Shown here piece after piece: positions 19,961 to 29,741 of a DNA stretch of 64,000 bases. This DNA is from Litorivivens lipolytica (lineage in GTDB: Bacteria; Pseudomonadota; Gammaproteobacteria; Pseudomonadales; Spongiibacteraceae). Position numbers and translations under genes: made by a program. Every line of letters starts with the position of its first letter. Positions within the stretch are counted from its first letter, which is position 1. The DNA lies in assembly GCF_014191715.1 (NCBI RefSeq), contig NZ_JACHWY010000002.1:372001-436000 (forward strand). Reading direction: 5' to 3'. A model generated the notes under the pieces. It saw only the letters and a program-made list of their open reading frames with translations. It was not told the origin of the DNA and ran no database searches.

Positions 19961-21730
19961 GTGCCGGAATATAAAGCCCCTGTCAGAGACATGCAGTTTG
20001 TCTTGCATGAGGTATTTAATGCAGAGTCAATCTGGGCCAAGCTGGGTCTGGATGAGGTGAATCGGGAGCTGGCGGATGCCATTCTTGATGAAGCTGCAAA
20101 AATCAGCGAAACCCTGCTATCCCCGCTCAATCGCAGCGGTGATGAAGAAGGCGTAAGCTGGAACGACACGGTTGTCACTACCCCTAAAGGCTATCCGGAA
20201 GCCTTTAAGGAACTGGCCGAAGGTGGCTGGGGCGCCCTTGCGGGTGACCCGGAGTACGGTGGCCAGGTTATTCCCAAGATGCTGGTGCTGATGTTCGAGG
20301 AAATGAGCTATGGCTCGAACATCGCGCTGGGCCTCTACCTCTCTTTGACCTCCGGTGCGGCACTGGCCATGGCCAACCACGCCAGCGAGGAATTGAAACA
20401 GAAATACCTGCCGAACATGTACGCAGGCAAATGGGCGGGCAGCATGTGTCTGACCGAAGCCCATGCCGGTACCGACCTCGGTATGATCCGCACCAAGGCC
20501 GAGCCGCAGGCGGATGGCAGCTACAGTATCACCGGTAACAAGATCTTTATCACCGGCGGTGAGCACGACCTGACCGAGAACATCATTCACTTGGTGCTTG
20601 CGAAACTGCCTGATGCCCCGGCGGGCTCCAAAGGCATTTCTCTGTTTCTTGTACCGAAATTCCACGTCAACGATGACGGCAGCTTGGGCGAGCGCAACGG
20701 TGTGAGCTGTGGCAGCGTCGAGCACAAGATGGGTATTCACGCCTCGGCAACCTGTGTGCTGAATTTCGATGACGCCAAGGGTTATCTGGTGGGTGAGGTG
20801 AACAAGGGGCTGATGGCCATGTTCACCATGATGAACTATGAGCGTCTGTCTGTGGGTGTGCAGGGGCTCGGCCTCGCTGCAGCTTCCTACAATGGCGCGC
20901 TGGACTATGCTCGCGAGCGCCTGCAGAGCCGTTCACCCGCTGGTCCGCAAAATGCCGATGGTCCGGCCGATCCCATTATTGTTCATCCCGACGTACGCCG
21001 CATGCTGCTGACGCAGAAAGCCTATGTTGAAGCCGGTCGTGCGTTCTCTGTATTTGTGGGCCAGCAGCTAGATACCGCCAAGTTCGGCGAAGGTGAGGAG
21101 CAGGTACGCGCCGCCGGTTTGGTTGAGCTGCTCACGCCGATTGCCAAGGCCTTCCTGACCGACAAAGGTCTGGAATGTACCGTGATTGGTCAGCAGTGTT
21201 TCGGCGGTCACGGTTACGTGCGCGAGTGGGGCATGGAACAGTACGTGCGCGATGTGCGTATTGCCCAGATCTACGAAGGCACCAACGGCATTCAGGCCCT
21301 CGACCTGATGGGTCGCAAGGTTGCTGCCAATGGCGGCAAGAACATGGCGGTGCTGATTCAGGAAATGCGTGACTACGCGGCCTCGGCAACCACGGCCGGT
21401 ATGGACGAATTCACCGCCCCCCTGAAGAAAGCCTGTGATTCGCTCGAGTCGCTGACTCAGGACGTTCTCGCGGCTGCGAAAGACGATCCTCATGCTGTAG
21501 GTGCTGCATCGGTGGAATACCTGAACGCAGCGGGCTACACCATCTACGCCTACATGTGGGCACGTATGGCAGAAGTGGCTTTACAGAATAGCGATGACGC
21601 GTTCTACAGCGCCAAGCTGCATACGGCGCGTTTCTACATGACTCGCTTGCTGCCGCAACTGGATGCCATGGCGGCTTCCGTGCGTGCAGGCAGTGATGTA
21701 CTGATGGCATTGCCAGAAGAAGCCTTCTAA
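19961..21730 (+). CDS. Long-form acyl-CoA dehydrogenase (FadE-like), second paralogue
   Basis: 589-aa paralogue of the preceding enzyme with the same layout: YKAPVRDMQFVLHEV start, MCLTEAHAGTDLGMIRTKA, KIFITGGEHDLTENIIHLVLA, GGHGYVREWGMEQYVRD and the probable catalytic Glu in IYEGTNGIQALDL. GTG start with an ideal GGAGG 6 bases upstream. Tandem arrangement and a 33-base gap imply one transcript. Different substrate ranges are a reasonable but untested reason to keep both. A GC-rich hairpin at 21740 follows. Confidence 0.93.
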   Translation: MPEYKAPVRDMQFVLHEVFNAESIWAKLGLDEVNRELADAILDEAAKISETLLSPLNRSGDEEGVSWNDTVVTTPKGYPEAFKELAEGGWGALAGDPEYGGQVIPKMLVLMFEEMSYGSNIALGLYLSLTSGAALAMANHASEELKQKYLPNMYAGKWAGSMCLTEAHAGTDLGMIRTKAEPQADGSYSITGNKIFITGGEHDLTENIIHLVLAKLPDAPAGSKGISLFLVPKFHVNDDGSLGERNGVSCGSVEHKMGIHASATCVLNFDDAKGYLVGEVNKGLMAMFTMMNYERLSVGVQGLGLAAASYNGALDYARERLQSRSPAGPQNADGPADPIIVHPDVRRMLLTQKAYVEAGRAFSVFVGQQLDTAKFGEGEEQVRAAGLVELLTPIAKAFLTDKGLECTVIGQQCFGGHGYVREWGMEQYVRDVRIAQIYEGTNGIQALDLMGRKVAANGGKNMAVLIQEMRDYAASATTAGMDEFTAPLKKACDSLESLTQDVLAAAKDDPHAVGAASVEYLNAAGYTIYAYMWARMAEVALQNSDDAFYSAKLHTARFYMTRLLPQLDAMAASVRAGSDVLMALPEEAF

Positions 21731-21739
21731 GCAAGCCTT

Positions 21740-21768
21740 TGCGCGGTCGGGACTCTCCCGTCCGCGCA
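21740..21768 (+). terminator. Probable terminator hairpin after the acyl-CoA dehydrogenases
   Basis: TGCGCGG-T-CGGG / CCCG-T-CCGCGCA: 11 pairs with one T-T mismatch and a 5-base loop, followed by a pyrimidine-rich TCTTCTCCTCTCT. Strong stem, weak T run. Confidence 0.55.
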
Positions 21769-21845
21769 TCTTCTCCTCTCTTGTCTACTCTTGGCCTGAC
21801 TACTTCCCGGTGGGATAATGGTGTCTTCAACTGAAGTGATGTGCC

Positions 21846-22031
21846 ATGTCTGAAGAACGCAAGCTCTACCCCGAAGATCAGAAACGCGTCGATGAGTACC
21901 TGAAAACGGGTTACAACGATGTCGAACGCAAGCCCTTCAAACCGATGCGTATGATCGTCATGCTGATTGTGGTGGTGACTGGTTTTAGCGCTTTCAGTAT
22001 TTTTCTGGCGCGTTCATCCGGCGTCTACTGA
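21846..22031 (+). CDS. DUF3094 family small membrane protein
   Basis: 61-aa protein with the DUF3094 layout: an N-terminal LYPEDQKRVDEYL block, a VERKPFKP linker and one transmembrane helix (~35-54) with a short tail. Function unknown; the family is typical of pseudomonads and relatives. Convergent with the GGDEF gene (6 bases between stops). Confidence 0.75.
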   Translation: MSEERKLYPEDQKRVDEYLKTGYNDVERKPFKPMRMIVMLIVVVTGFSAFSIFLARSSGVY

Positions 22032-22037
22032 GCGTTA

Positions 22038-23615
22038 TCAATAGGGAAGCTGAATCACTTCCGCTGAGGTGACCTGATTGACGTTATCCACCAGCGCGTC
22101 GCTATACATGGCTCGGTTACGTCCGTTCTCCTTGGCAGCGTAGAGAATCTCATCGGCGCGCTGCAAGGCTAACTCCAAAGTCAGGTTGGCGTCGGGCACG
22201 CAATGAAAAATACCGGCGCTGGCTGTGACGATGCCTTGTCCAGTGTTGCCGGCGTGTTCAATACGTTCCTCGCGCAGTGCCTGCAGTACGCGGTGCGTCA
22301 GTACCTGACTCGCGCCCGATGGCGAATCCTGAGTCAGTACCAGAAACTCCTCACCACCCACACGCGCGACCACATCGCTGGCACGCTTAAAAGTTTCTCC
22401 TAGTATGCGCGCAAAGGTTTTGATTACCTTGTCACCCGCCGGGTGGCCGTAAGTGTCGTTGTAGGCTTTGAAGTGATCCAGGTCAAAGGCGATCAGCGCC
22501 ATCCGCGTGTCAGCGCGTTCAGCCAGCGGCCAGACTCGGTGAGACTGAACATCAAAGGCGCGGCGGTTGTTGAGATCTGTAAGGGGGTCGGTAAGGGATA
22601 GTAGCTCCAATTCACTCGTGCGCTGATCCACCATGTTCAACAGGCGGTTGAAAAACTGCGTGAGCTGGCCGAACTCATCCGGATGGGGATACTCCAATCG
22701 TCGCCCGTAATCCTGATCGGTCATGATCTGCTGTAGCGTCTTACTGGCCGCATTCATTGGGCGGATCAGTGTTCGGTAAAGCAGCCAGATGGCACCGCTC
22801 CACATCAGCAGTGTGAAGAATAAGGCGGTGGCCAGGGTTGGCGTCAGTATCTTGTCGTCGTAACTGCGCGGAGGAAGCCCAACTGCGAAGGACACTGCCG
22901 GCTGTCCTCGAGCATCGTTCACCGTCCACTGTAAGTTATTGGATTCCGAGCGGATGCCGGATAAAGCGCGAGGCTCCTGCAATATTTGAGCGCGCTCTTC
23001 AAAACTGATCAGTTGGAGGTCAACGCCGGCAAAGGCTGATATGCGATTTATAAACGCTTCGTCGATACGGCTGACGACAATAAATAATTCAGGCCCTTGA
23101 TTATCTGGGTGACGCAGCTGCTGGGCCGCAATGACCGACGTTCCCTCGGGTAGGGTGATAAAGTCCACGTAAGGGTAGCGCGGTGCGGCGCGGGCACGAG
23201 TAATAATCTGACGGATATCGCTGGGAGAGGGCGCCGCAGATTCATGAAAGTAGCGGCCGGGACGAACCTGGGAAAAATCGCCTTTAGCCGAGGTGCTGAT
23301 CAGATAGCCGAAATCACTACTACTAGCCACAGAGCTGATGGCAGAAGAGTACGCCTTCCAGTGATCACTGCGGATGGTGGCTGCCGCTTGCCGAGCTCTA
23401 TTGGCCGAATCTATGAGGCTGGCGGTAATCAGTTCCTGTATCAGCGCGAGCTGGGTAAGGGTTTTCTCATCGTTGGTGCGCTCGATTTTCGCGAGCTCGG
23501 GATTGAGGAGATAATTGCGTGCGAGCAGGCCTGCGGAGAAAGTTATCACCACATTTATAAGAATTAGTGCCGTAGCTTTCCACGCGAGTTTCATACTTGA
23601 TATAGGCTCTCGCAC
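22038..23615 (-). CDS. Membrane-bound diguanylate cyclase (periplasmic sensor-HAMP-GGDEF)
   Basis: 525-aa c-di-GMP synthase. Transmembrane helix ~13-33, periplasmic sensor ~35-258 (CHASE-like by layout), transmembrane helix ~259-281, HAMP ~283-335, GGDEF domain ~340-505. The active site is GGEEF (420-424). An intact inhibitory RxxD (RASD, 411-414) stands five residues before it, so product inhibition is expected. GTG start at 23615; an in-frame ATG at 23594 is equally possible. Divergent from the trypsin-like lipoprotein. Downstream effectors may include the MshEN protein at 30693. Confidence 0.93.
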   Translation of the reverse strand: MREPISSMKLAWKATALILINVVITFSAGLLARNYLLNPELAKIERTNDEKTLTQLALIQELITASLIDSANRARQAAATIRSDHWKAYSSAISSVASSSDFGYLISTSAKGDFSQVRPGRYFHESAAPSPSDIRQIITRARAAPRYPYVDFITLPEGTSVIAAQQLRHPDNQGPELFIVVSRIDEAFINRISAFAGVDLQLISFEERAQILQEPRALSGIRSESNNLQWTVNDARGQPAVSFAVGLPPRSYDDKILTPTLATALFFTLLMWSGAIWLLYRTLIRPMNAASKTLQQIMTDQDYGRRLEYPHPDEFGQLTQFFNRLLNMVDQRTSELELLSLTDPLTDLNNRRAFDVQSHRVWPLAERADTRMALIAFDLDHFKAYNDTYGHPAGDKVIKTFARILGETFKRASDVVARVGGEEFLVLTQDSPSGASQVLTHRVLQALREERIEHAGNTGQGIVTASAGIFHCVPDANLTLELALQRADEILYAAKENGRNRAMYSDALVDNVNQVTSAEVIQLPY

Positions 23616-23798
23616 TCACGCTCTACGCTCAAGTTGTTGAAACTGCGTATCCGTATTGTGGTTGCTACTTAGTGCTCGAAATCAAGTTAGGGTATGTCTG
23701 CGTATAGGCTAATTAACCTTATCGGAAGTCGCGGGGCCCAGTTAATGCCGCAGAGCTTGGTTAGTGATAGTCTTCGGGGCGGTACTCAGGAGTGGAAT

Positions 23799-24665
23799 AT
23801 GGCGCATACCTCGATGGAGGCTGGCAAACTGATGGTGGCCGCAATGGCGGGTTTCCTGTTGGCGGGCTGTAATTCTGACAGCTCCAGTGATACTAGCGAT
23901 GGCGGTGCCCCGATCGATCGCGATTTCGGTCAGCCTACTTCCAGTCAGATACGGCCCGGCGTGGAAATTTCGGCCACCGGCTACGGGGTCTGCACGTCGA
24001 ACTTTATTTTTGCGGCAGACGAAGTGACTTACTACATCGGCGTCGCCGCACATTGTTTTAGCAATGATACCAATCAGCAGCCCCCGGTCGATCCCTGCGT
24101 AGCGCGCAATGCGCCGCTGGGGTTTAGCGATATTCGCATCGAAAATGCCAGTCAGCCGGGTGAGCTGGCGTATTCCAGTTGGGCAGCAATGAATGAGAAT
24201 GGTGAGACTCCCGGCTCTGACATCTGTACCTACAACGACTTTGCACTGGTGAAAATCCATCCTGACGATATCGCCAACGTCCATCCGGCTGCCATCACCT
24301 ATGGTGGCCCCACCGCGCTTTTTACCGGCAGTGCACAGGTGGGCGATGCGGTTTACAGTTACGGCCGCTCCTCCTTTCATTCTGGCGTTCAGGATCTCGA
24401 GGCCAAGGAAGGGCAGGTTTCCGGGATTCAAGCCGAGGGTTTGAACTATCGTCTTTCGTTCGACAATCCAGGGTTGCCTGGCGACAGCGGCAGCGCCGTG
24501 CTGCACAGCGATGGTCGGGCGCTGGCTGTGTTGACCACGGTAGGAGTTGCTGTTGGAGTCAGTAACGGCGCAGTCAGCTTGGAGCGCGCGTTAAACTACG
24601 GTAAGAACAGCGGTCATATCCGCTCGTCAACCCGGCTTATGACCTGGTCTGTCTTTACGCCTTGA
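23799..24665 (+). CDS. Trypsin-like serine protease, lipoprotein
   Basis: Secreted, probably lipid-anchored protease of about 288 aa. The signal peptide ends LLAGC, followed by a Ser/Asp linker. The S1-type triad is visible: His in GVAAHCF (~86), Asp in YNDFALVKI and Ser in PGDSGSAVL (~229). The start at 23799 has AGGAG 9 bases upstream; an earlier in-frame start lacks that site and would bury the signal peptide. Asp-Ile/Val-rich spacing fits chymotrypsin-fold proteases; target unknown. Ends just before a bidirectional terminator. Confidence 0.82.
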   Translation: MAHTSMEAGKLMVAAMAGFLLAGCNSDSSSDTSDGGAPIDRDFGQPTSSQIRPGVEISATGYGVCTSNFIFAADEVTYYIGVAAHCFSNDTNQQPPVDPCVARNAPLGFSDIRIENASQPGELAYSSWAAMNENGETPGSDICTYNDFALVKIHPDDIANVHPAAITYGGPTALFTGSAQVGDAVYSYGRSSFHSGVQDLEAKEGQVSGIQAEGLNYRLSFDNPGLPGDSGSAVLHSDGRALAVLTTVGVAVGVSNGAVSLERALNYGKNSGHIRSSTRLMTWSVFTP

Positions 24666-24701
24666 TCGCTTGTTGCGATGCCCATGCAGGGCTCCAGAAA
24701 C

Positions 24702-24729
24702 GAAAAAACCGGCCGAGGCCGGTTTTTTC
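24702..24729. terminator. Bidirectional intrinsic terminator
   Basis: A run of six A, CCGGC / GCCGG stem with a 4-base loop, and a run of six T. It works on both strands between the protease gene (+) and the LysM gene (-). Confidence 0.9.
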
Positions 24730-24752
24730 TGTTGAGGGATACACAGTGCGGA

Positions 24753-26453
24753 TCAATCGCGGTCGCGAATAACCATGGCATTGTTGCGACGCTTGTCGCG
24801 ATAGATACCGAAGCCAATTACCAGGGCCATGCCCAATGTAATCCAGCCCAGAGCATTGACGATGCTATTGCTCGGGCTCAGCTCGGCGATCATGTCTGAA
24901 GCGTCTTCGTCAGCGGGTTGGCTTTCGGCCGCGTCGGCTTCCTGGTCAATAACCGCCAGCGCTTGATCCAACTGGGCTTCCAGTTCTCGAAGGCGCTGCT
25001 CTTCATCCGCAGGCTGCTCGATCGCCGCTGCTTCTTCTGTGCTCGGCTCTTCCATATCGGTTGAGTCGGCATAGGGGTCGCTGACAAAGCTTTTGCCTTC
25101 GTATTCAAAAACACCGCTGTCAGCAGGCTCTGGTGAAGCAGGTTCTTCAGCGGGCGTTTTAACCTGCGGCTGAGCGACAACAGGCTGTGCACTTTCTGCT
25201 TCGACGCTGGCTGCTTCGGTCGTCTCTGCTTCTACATCTACTGTGTCGACACTGGCACTTGCTTCAGTGTCTTCGGCGGGTGTGTCAACAACGGGAGCTG
25301 CGGGTGTAGTGGTTTCCGCGTCTGCAACTACAGGGGCTTCTGCTACATCGACGGCATCAGGGTACTCGCCCTCAACCAGCGCATAGTCAATGCCGTTTTC
25401 TTCGAAGCGCATTTCCATATTGCCGGCTTCGCTCGGAATGGCCAGGGTGAAATCCTGGCGCAGGCGATCCGGGCGACCTGCGATAAAGGCGCGAGGGTTC
25501 AAGCGGAACAGGGCGGCCATCCAGCGGGCCCGATTGCCTTCTTTTTCAGAACTCAAACGATCAGCAATGCCCCACAAGGTTTCGCCACGAACCACCTGGT
25601 AGGTTCGCTCGATTTCATCCTTGGACTGGTAGACCGCAACGCGCGGTTCTTCGGGGGCAGGGTTCGGCTCATCAATCGGCTCAACTGAGGAGGGGGCCGG
25701 GACATCGCCGGTGATAGCGGTCCGCGTGTCACTGAAAATCTGCTGTGTTACAACACGGCCATCAGCGTCGATCAGGCGGAAGGAGCGACCATCGGCATCC
25801 AGCACCAGGCGCACTTTGCTGCACTGTTGCGGAATATCCAGGCTGTACGCAGCCCGGATGCGATCCGGGCGGCCACCGATAAAGGCGTCGGCATTGCGCT
25901 GATAGACCGTTGCCATCCACTGCTCGTGACTGCCGTCGCGACCGATACTGACGTTGCGGGCAATCGTCCAGAGCGAGTCGCCTTGTTCGACGAGGTAGTG
26001 TCGGTTGGCCGTCTCATCGGCGGAAACAATCGCGGGTAGCACGGTCACCGGTGAGATGATGGAAGCGGCACGCCGTGAGCTATCATTGCCGAGGGCAATG
26101 GCGTAGGCGCGCTGCAGAAAACCTTCATTCCAGCGCACGTTCAGCGTGAAGCTGAGCCGAGGGGCTGAAATCACATTGTTGGAGCGGAGCACGATGGCTT
26201 TGGCGCGGCGATCATAGCGCACGTCGCCAGCAAAGGTCTCCGGTGGCAGGGCATCGCGAGGGCTGGCTCGAGAGATCAACGCTACGCGCAGATCCTGCCC
26301 TTTGAGTTCCTCCGCATTGTTCACGGGGATTTGCACTTCCAGCGGGTTGCCGGGGGCAGATAGCACTTCGGGCTGGCCCAAGCTCAAGGCCTGAGCGAAT
26401 CCTCCTGCAAACAGCAGGCTGGAAGTCATTATGTACTTCAGAATATTACGCAT
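24753..26453 (-). CDS. FimV/HubP-like LysM envelope protein (short form)
   Basis: 566-aa inner-membrane, peptidoglycan-binding protein. Signal peptide 1-22; FimV-type N-terminal domain (ALSLGQPEVLSAPGNPLEV); two LysM-like motifs, YLVEQGDSLWTIARN (~153) and YQVVRGETLWGIADR (~285), each followed by a repeated FI(G/A)GRPDR(I/L)R segment. Then comes a long Ala/Glu/Pro-rich acidic linker with a short coiled coil (EEQRLRELEAQLDQAL), one transmembrane helix near the C-terminus and a short basic tail. FimV homologues organise polar pili and secretion. The usual long cytoplasmic TPR part is missing, so this is a short variant. Confidence 0.8.
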   Translation of the reverse strand: MRNILKYIMTSSLLFAGGFAQALSLGQPEVLSAPGNPLEVQIPVNNAEELKGQDLRVALISRASPRDALPPETFAGDVRYDRRAKAIVLRSNNVISAPRLSFTLNVRWNEGFLQRAYAIALGNDSSRRAASIISPVTVLPAIVSADETANRHYLVEQGDSLWTIARNVSIGRDGSHEQWMATVYQRNADAFIGGRPDRIRAAYSLDIPQQCSKVRLVLDADGRSFRLIDADGRVVTQQIFSDTRTAITGDVPAPSSVEPIDEPNPAPEEPRVAVYQSKDEIERTYQVVRGETLWGIADRLSSEKEGNRARWMAALFRLNPRAFIAGRPDRLRQDFTLAIPSEAGNMEMRFEENGIDYALVEGEYPDAVDVAEAPVVADAETTTPAAPVVDTPAEDTEASASVDTVDVEAETTEAASVEAESAQPVVAQPQVKTPAEEPASPEPADSGVFEYEGKSFVSDPYADSTDMEEPSTEEAAAIEQPADEEQRLRELEAQLDQALAVIDQEADAAESQPADEDASDMIAELSPSNSIVNALGWITLGMALVIGFGIYRDKRRNNAMVIRDRD

Positions 26454-26565
26454 TCTGGGCTCTTTTTATTGCGGTCGCGGGAGTGGCAGCGGCGTACGCG
26501 CCAAACCCCGGAAGGATAGCGTAATTCGCCCCAAATTCCCATCTCCCCGGGGCTTGGCGCCGGGT

Positions 26566-28959
26566 TTACGGGTTTTTCGAGGGCTTCCCGGCAAATTGAT
26601 GCAGCAGGGCGGGTAACAGGGTCAGGTCAGTCAGCATGGCGATACCCATGGCGAGGCCGGTAAATGCGCCGAACATGATGCTGGGAGTAAAGTCGGAAAA
26701 GGCCAGAAGCGCGAAGCCGAAAATCACGATAAGACTGGTATACAAGAGTGCGTAGCCAACCGCGTGGTGAGTGCGATCGCAGATTTCGGTGGCATCCCCA
26801 CCCCGTTCGCGCTCTTCAAGAAAGCGGTGGATGTAGTGAATCGTGTCGTCTACCGCGATGCCCACTGCGATCGCGGCGATGGTGATCGTCATGAAGTCTA
26901 GCGGAACGTTGAGCCAGCCCATGCTGCCGAGCACAAATAATGCGGTAAAACTATTCGGCACCAATGCTATCAGCGCGAGTTTTAATGAGCGGAAAATCAG
27001 GGCAAATGCAACGCCCAACACGGCAAAAACCGCCCCGAGGGTTAGGATCTGCGAGCTGAATAATTGCTCCAGCAAGCCTTGATACAGCACGAACAAATTG
27101 GTCAGTTTGACGTCTTTTTCCGGGATATTCTGCTGTTTTAAGTCCTCACGGATGTCGGTGAGTAGCTGTTTCCGGTTAAGGTTTTTCGTGCTGTCCTTGA
27201 TGCGCGTGCTGATACGTAACTCCTGCGCATCTGGCGCAAAAAAAGCACCGAGCAGGTCGCGTCGCACGGACTTGTCCAGACTCCAATAAACGGCGGTCAG
27301 CTCATATTCGGTAAGGGGTTTACCCTGATTGATTTGCTTGGCCAGCTCTGTGAAATTCACCACCGATAGTGTGGTTCCGACAGCTTCGTGCTGTTCCAGT
27401 TGATGTTGAATCCGCTGTAGGCGCTGTACGGTTTCTGCGCTCAGAGTTGGAATTTCAGCCTGCTCATCACGGGGTATGCGGTAGATGATATCGAGCGGGG
27501 TGGAGCCGCCAAATTTCTGGTCAACATAGCTCAATTCCCGGTGAATCCGGGTGTCATCCGCAAAATAGTTGATGAAGCTGTTTTCGACCGATAACTGCAT
27601 CACGCCGGCACCTACCGCCAGGGCGAGGAGTGCACTACCCGGATAAACCGCAGCTTTCTTCTGGGTGGCCAGATGATGGCAGCCGCCGATAAATTCGCGG
27701 AAAAAACTATTTCGCTCAGGCGCCTGTCGGCGCGGCAGAATCAAGTTGATTGCCGGCACAAGTAACAAGCTGCAGAGGGTGGAGACGGCCATGGCGACCA
27801 CCATCATCCAGCCGAAGCTGATAACCGGCTGAATACCACTCAGGAGCAGTGAGCCAAACCCGATGGACGTGGTCGCGGCGGCAAACAGACAGGGCGCTAT
27901 TTTGCGACGCACGCTGTCCAGCACCACCTCGTATTGACTGGCGTCTGGCAGCTTTCGGAGGGACTCACGATACTGCACGATCAAATGGATAACGATGGCC
28001 AGCGTGAGTATCAGCTGCAGGGCGACAAAGCTTGAAGAGATTACGGTGGCTTTCAGGCCCAACAGGCCAAATAAGCCCAAAGTGAGCGCGACACTGCTGG
28101 CACAGCAGACCACGGGAATCAGTACCCAGCGAACACTGCGAAACAGCAGGGCCAGCACCAGGCAGATCACCACGGCGATGGCCGAGCCAAACAGTGCCAG
28201 ATCGCGTTTTATGATAGAGATGAGTTCGTACCCCAAGACCTGAACGCCGCCCAGATACAATTCGGCCTCGCTGCGATAGGGTTCGATAATCTCCAGAATG
28301 TGTTCGACTTCGCGGTGGCGCTGTTCACGCAGTTCGGACCGCAGTGGTTCGGCCTGACGCACCAGTTTTTCCAGTTCCAGCGTTTCTTCATAGCTGAGGG
28401 TTTCGTCCAGTGCTTTCAGCTTGAGGGTGGTGATGCGCGACTCCAGCGCTTCGAGTTTGGGGTTCTGGCGATATAGCAACTGGATGGCACTGGCCGTTTG
28501 CTCCCGGTCTACGATCAGGCCCTCGTATATAGGGTGATTCCTGAAAATGTCTGACAGGCGCTCCGCGGGTAACTGCAGCCGATTCTGGGTGTAATCCTCG
28601 GGATTAACCTCACCAGCCAAGGCATCCAGTTCGCTTAACAGGGGAACATTCAGGATGCTGCGCACGGTTTCCACCCGCTCCAGCGCCGACAGTTTTTCGG
28701 TGAGTTCGCGGATGTCGGCAAAACTCTTTTCGCTAAACAAGGCGTGATTGCGCGGTTCGTAAACCACCAGCAGGAATTCCTCGGGCGCGAAGCGCTGGTT
28801 GATTTTGCGCGATTCCAGATAGTCGCGATTGTTGTCGGAGATCAGAGTTTCTGCAGAGGCATTAATCTCAAAGTGTCGCCCCTGCCAGCCAAGCAGAATG
28901 CTCGCACTCAGCACCGCCATAATGATTGCGCGAGGGTGGCGGAATAGGCGGCTTAACAT
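26566..28959 (-). CDS. MMPL/RND-family lipid transporter
   Basis: 797-aa RND-superfamily (MMPL/SSD) inner-membrane exporter. N-terminal transmembrane helix, a large periplasmic loop (~35-245), a sterol-sensing-like bundle of helices (~250-405), a second periplasmic loop and a C-terminal helix bundle with AIAVGIAVDDTIHYIHRFLEE, the typical SSD acidic motif. Its start overlaps the end of mlaA by 7 bases, so the two are translated together and probably move envelope lipids jointly (hopanoid/phospholipid-type cargo is inferred). No TolC or periplasmic adaptor gene is adjacent. Confidence 0.9.
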   Translation of the reverse strand: MLSRLFRHPRAIIMAVLSASILLGWQGRHFEINASAETLISDNNRDYLESRKINQRFAPEEFLLVVYEPRNHALFSEKSFADIRELTEKLSALERVETVRSILNVPLLSELDALAGEVNPEDYTQNRLQLPAERLSDIFRNHPIYEGLIVDREQTASAIQLLYRQNPKLEALESRITTLKLKALDETLSYEETLELEKLVRQAEPLRSELREQRHREVEHILEIIEPYRSEAELYLGGVQVLGYELISIIKRDLALFGSAIAVVICLVLALLFRSVRWVLIPVVCCASSVALTLGLFGLLGLKATVISSSFVALQLILTLAIVIHLIVQYRESLRKLPDASQYEVVLDSVRRKIAPCLFAAATTSIGFGSLLLSGIQPVISFGWMMVVAMAVSTLCSLLLVPAINLILPRRQAPERNSFFREFIGGCHHLATQKKAAVYPGSALLALAVGAGVMQLSVENSFINYFADDTRIHRELSYVDQKFGGSTPLDIIYRIPRDEQAEIPTLSAETVQRLQRIQHQLEQHEAVGTTLSVVNFTELAKQINQGKPLTEYELTAVYWSLDKSVRRDLLGAFFAPDAQELRISTRIKDSTKNLNRKQLLTDIREDLKQQNIPEKDVKLTNLFVLYQGLLEQLFSSQILTLGAVFAVLGVAFALIFRSLKLALIALVPNSFTALFVLGSMGWLNVPLDFMTITIAAIAVGIAVDDTIHYIHRFLEERERGGDATEICDRTHHAVGYALLYTSLIVIFGFALLAFSDFTPSIMFGAFTGLAMGIAMLTDLTLLPALLHQFAGKPSKNP

Positions 28960-29741
28960 GCCCGTGCCTCCTGTTGGCAGGCCCTTTGATGATCGGCATC
29001 ACGCTGCACGCCCTGCAGATACAGGTTTCGGAAAAACAGATAGGGGTCGTCACTTTCGCTGCGCAGTTTTTCGTACTGTTCGGCGCGCCCGGAGAAGGAC
29101 TGCAACTGATCAAAGGTCATGATGTAGGTGGTGTCGGGCTGCCGGGTCAGATGCGGAATGGGGTTCAGCAGGAAGTCGGCAATCAGCGCTGAACCATTAC
29201 GCAAATCCGACGGGCCGACGATGGGTAGCACAAGATAGGTTCCGTAGCCGCTGCCATAATGGCTGAGCGTATTTTCAAAGCCATTGTCAGTTCGCTTTAG
29301 GTTGAACCAGTGTTCGGCCGGATCAAAGAGCCCGAGTAGCCCCACGGTCGAGTTAACCGCAAAGCGCAGTAGATCCACACCGGCGGCCTTGGGTTTTAGT
29401 TGCACCAGATAATTGATACTGCGAATGGGCATTTTTATATTGTGAAAGGCGTTGCCAATACTGCTGCGCACCGGGTTTGGCAGAAGCCAGTTGTAACCCT
29501 TGGCGACAGGGATCATGGCGTAGCGATAAACGACATCGTTAAAGGCAAAAATTGCGCGGTTCATGCCTTGCAGAGGATCGTGGTAGTCCTCGTAGGCGAC
29601 CACGGTCGGTTCGAGTTCGTCTGACTGGCGGGGCTCTGTGGTTTGCGTTTGGCTGGCGCAGCCTGTCAGCAGCAATAGCAGCAGACCGATCAACGGCCAG
29701 GATCGGGCCGGGATTTGGAAGCGTGTGCGGTACGGCGCCAT
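28953..29741 (-). CDS. mlaA: MlaA/VacJ outer-membrane lipoprotein
   Basis: 262-aa phospholipid-channel lipoprotein. Lipobox LLTGC (Cys28). MlaA core: DPLQGMNRAIFAFND (~55), LPNPVRSSIGNAFHNIKMP, GLFDPAEHW, ENTLSHYGSGYGTYLVLPIVGPSDLRNG. In the Mla system MlaA removes mislocalised phospholipid from the outer leaflet. Here the partner gene is an MMPL transporter rather than mlaBCDEF, which is nowhere in the window. The C-terminal tail RDADHQRACQQEARAC is cysteine-containing and is encoded in the overlap. Confidence 0.94.
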   Translation of the reverse strand: MAPYRTRFQIPARSWPLIGLLLLLLTGCASQTQTTEPRQSDELEPTVVAYEDYHDPLQGMNRAIFAFNDVVYRYAMIPVAKGYNWLLPNPVRSSIGNAFHNIKMPIRSINYLVQLKPKAAGVDLLRFAVNSTVGLLGLFDPAEHWFNLKRTDNGFENTLSHYGSGYGTYLVLPIVGPSDLRNGSALIADFLLNPIPHLTRQPDTTYIMTFDQLQSFSGRAEQYEKLRSESDDPYLFFRNLYLQGVQRDADHQRACQQEARAC

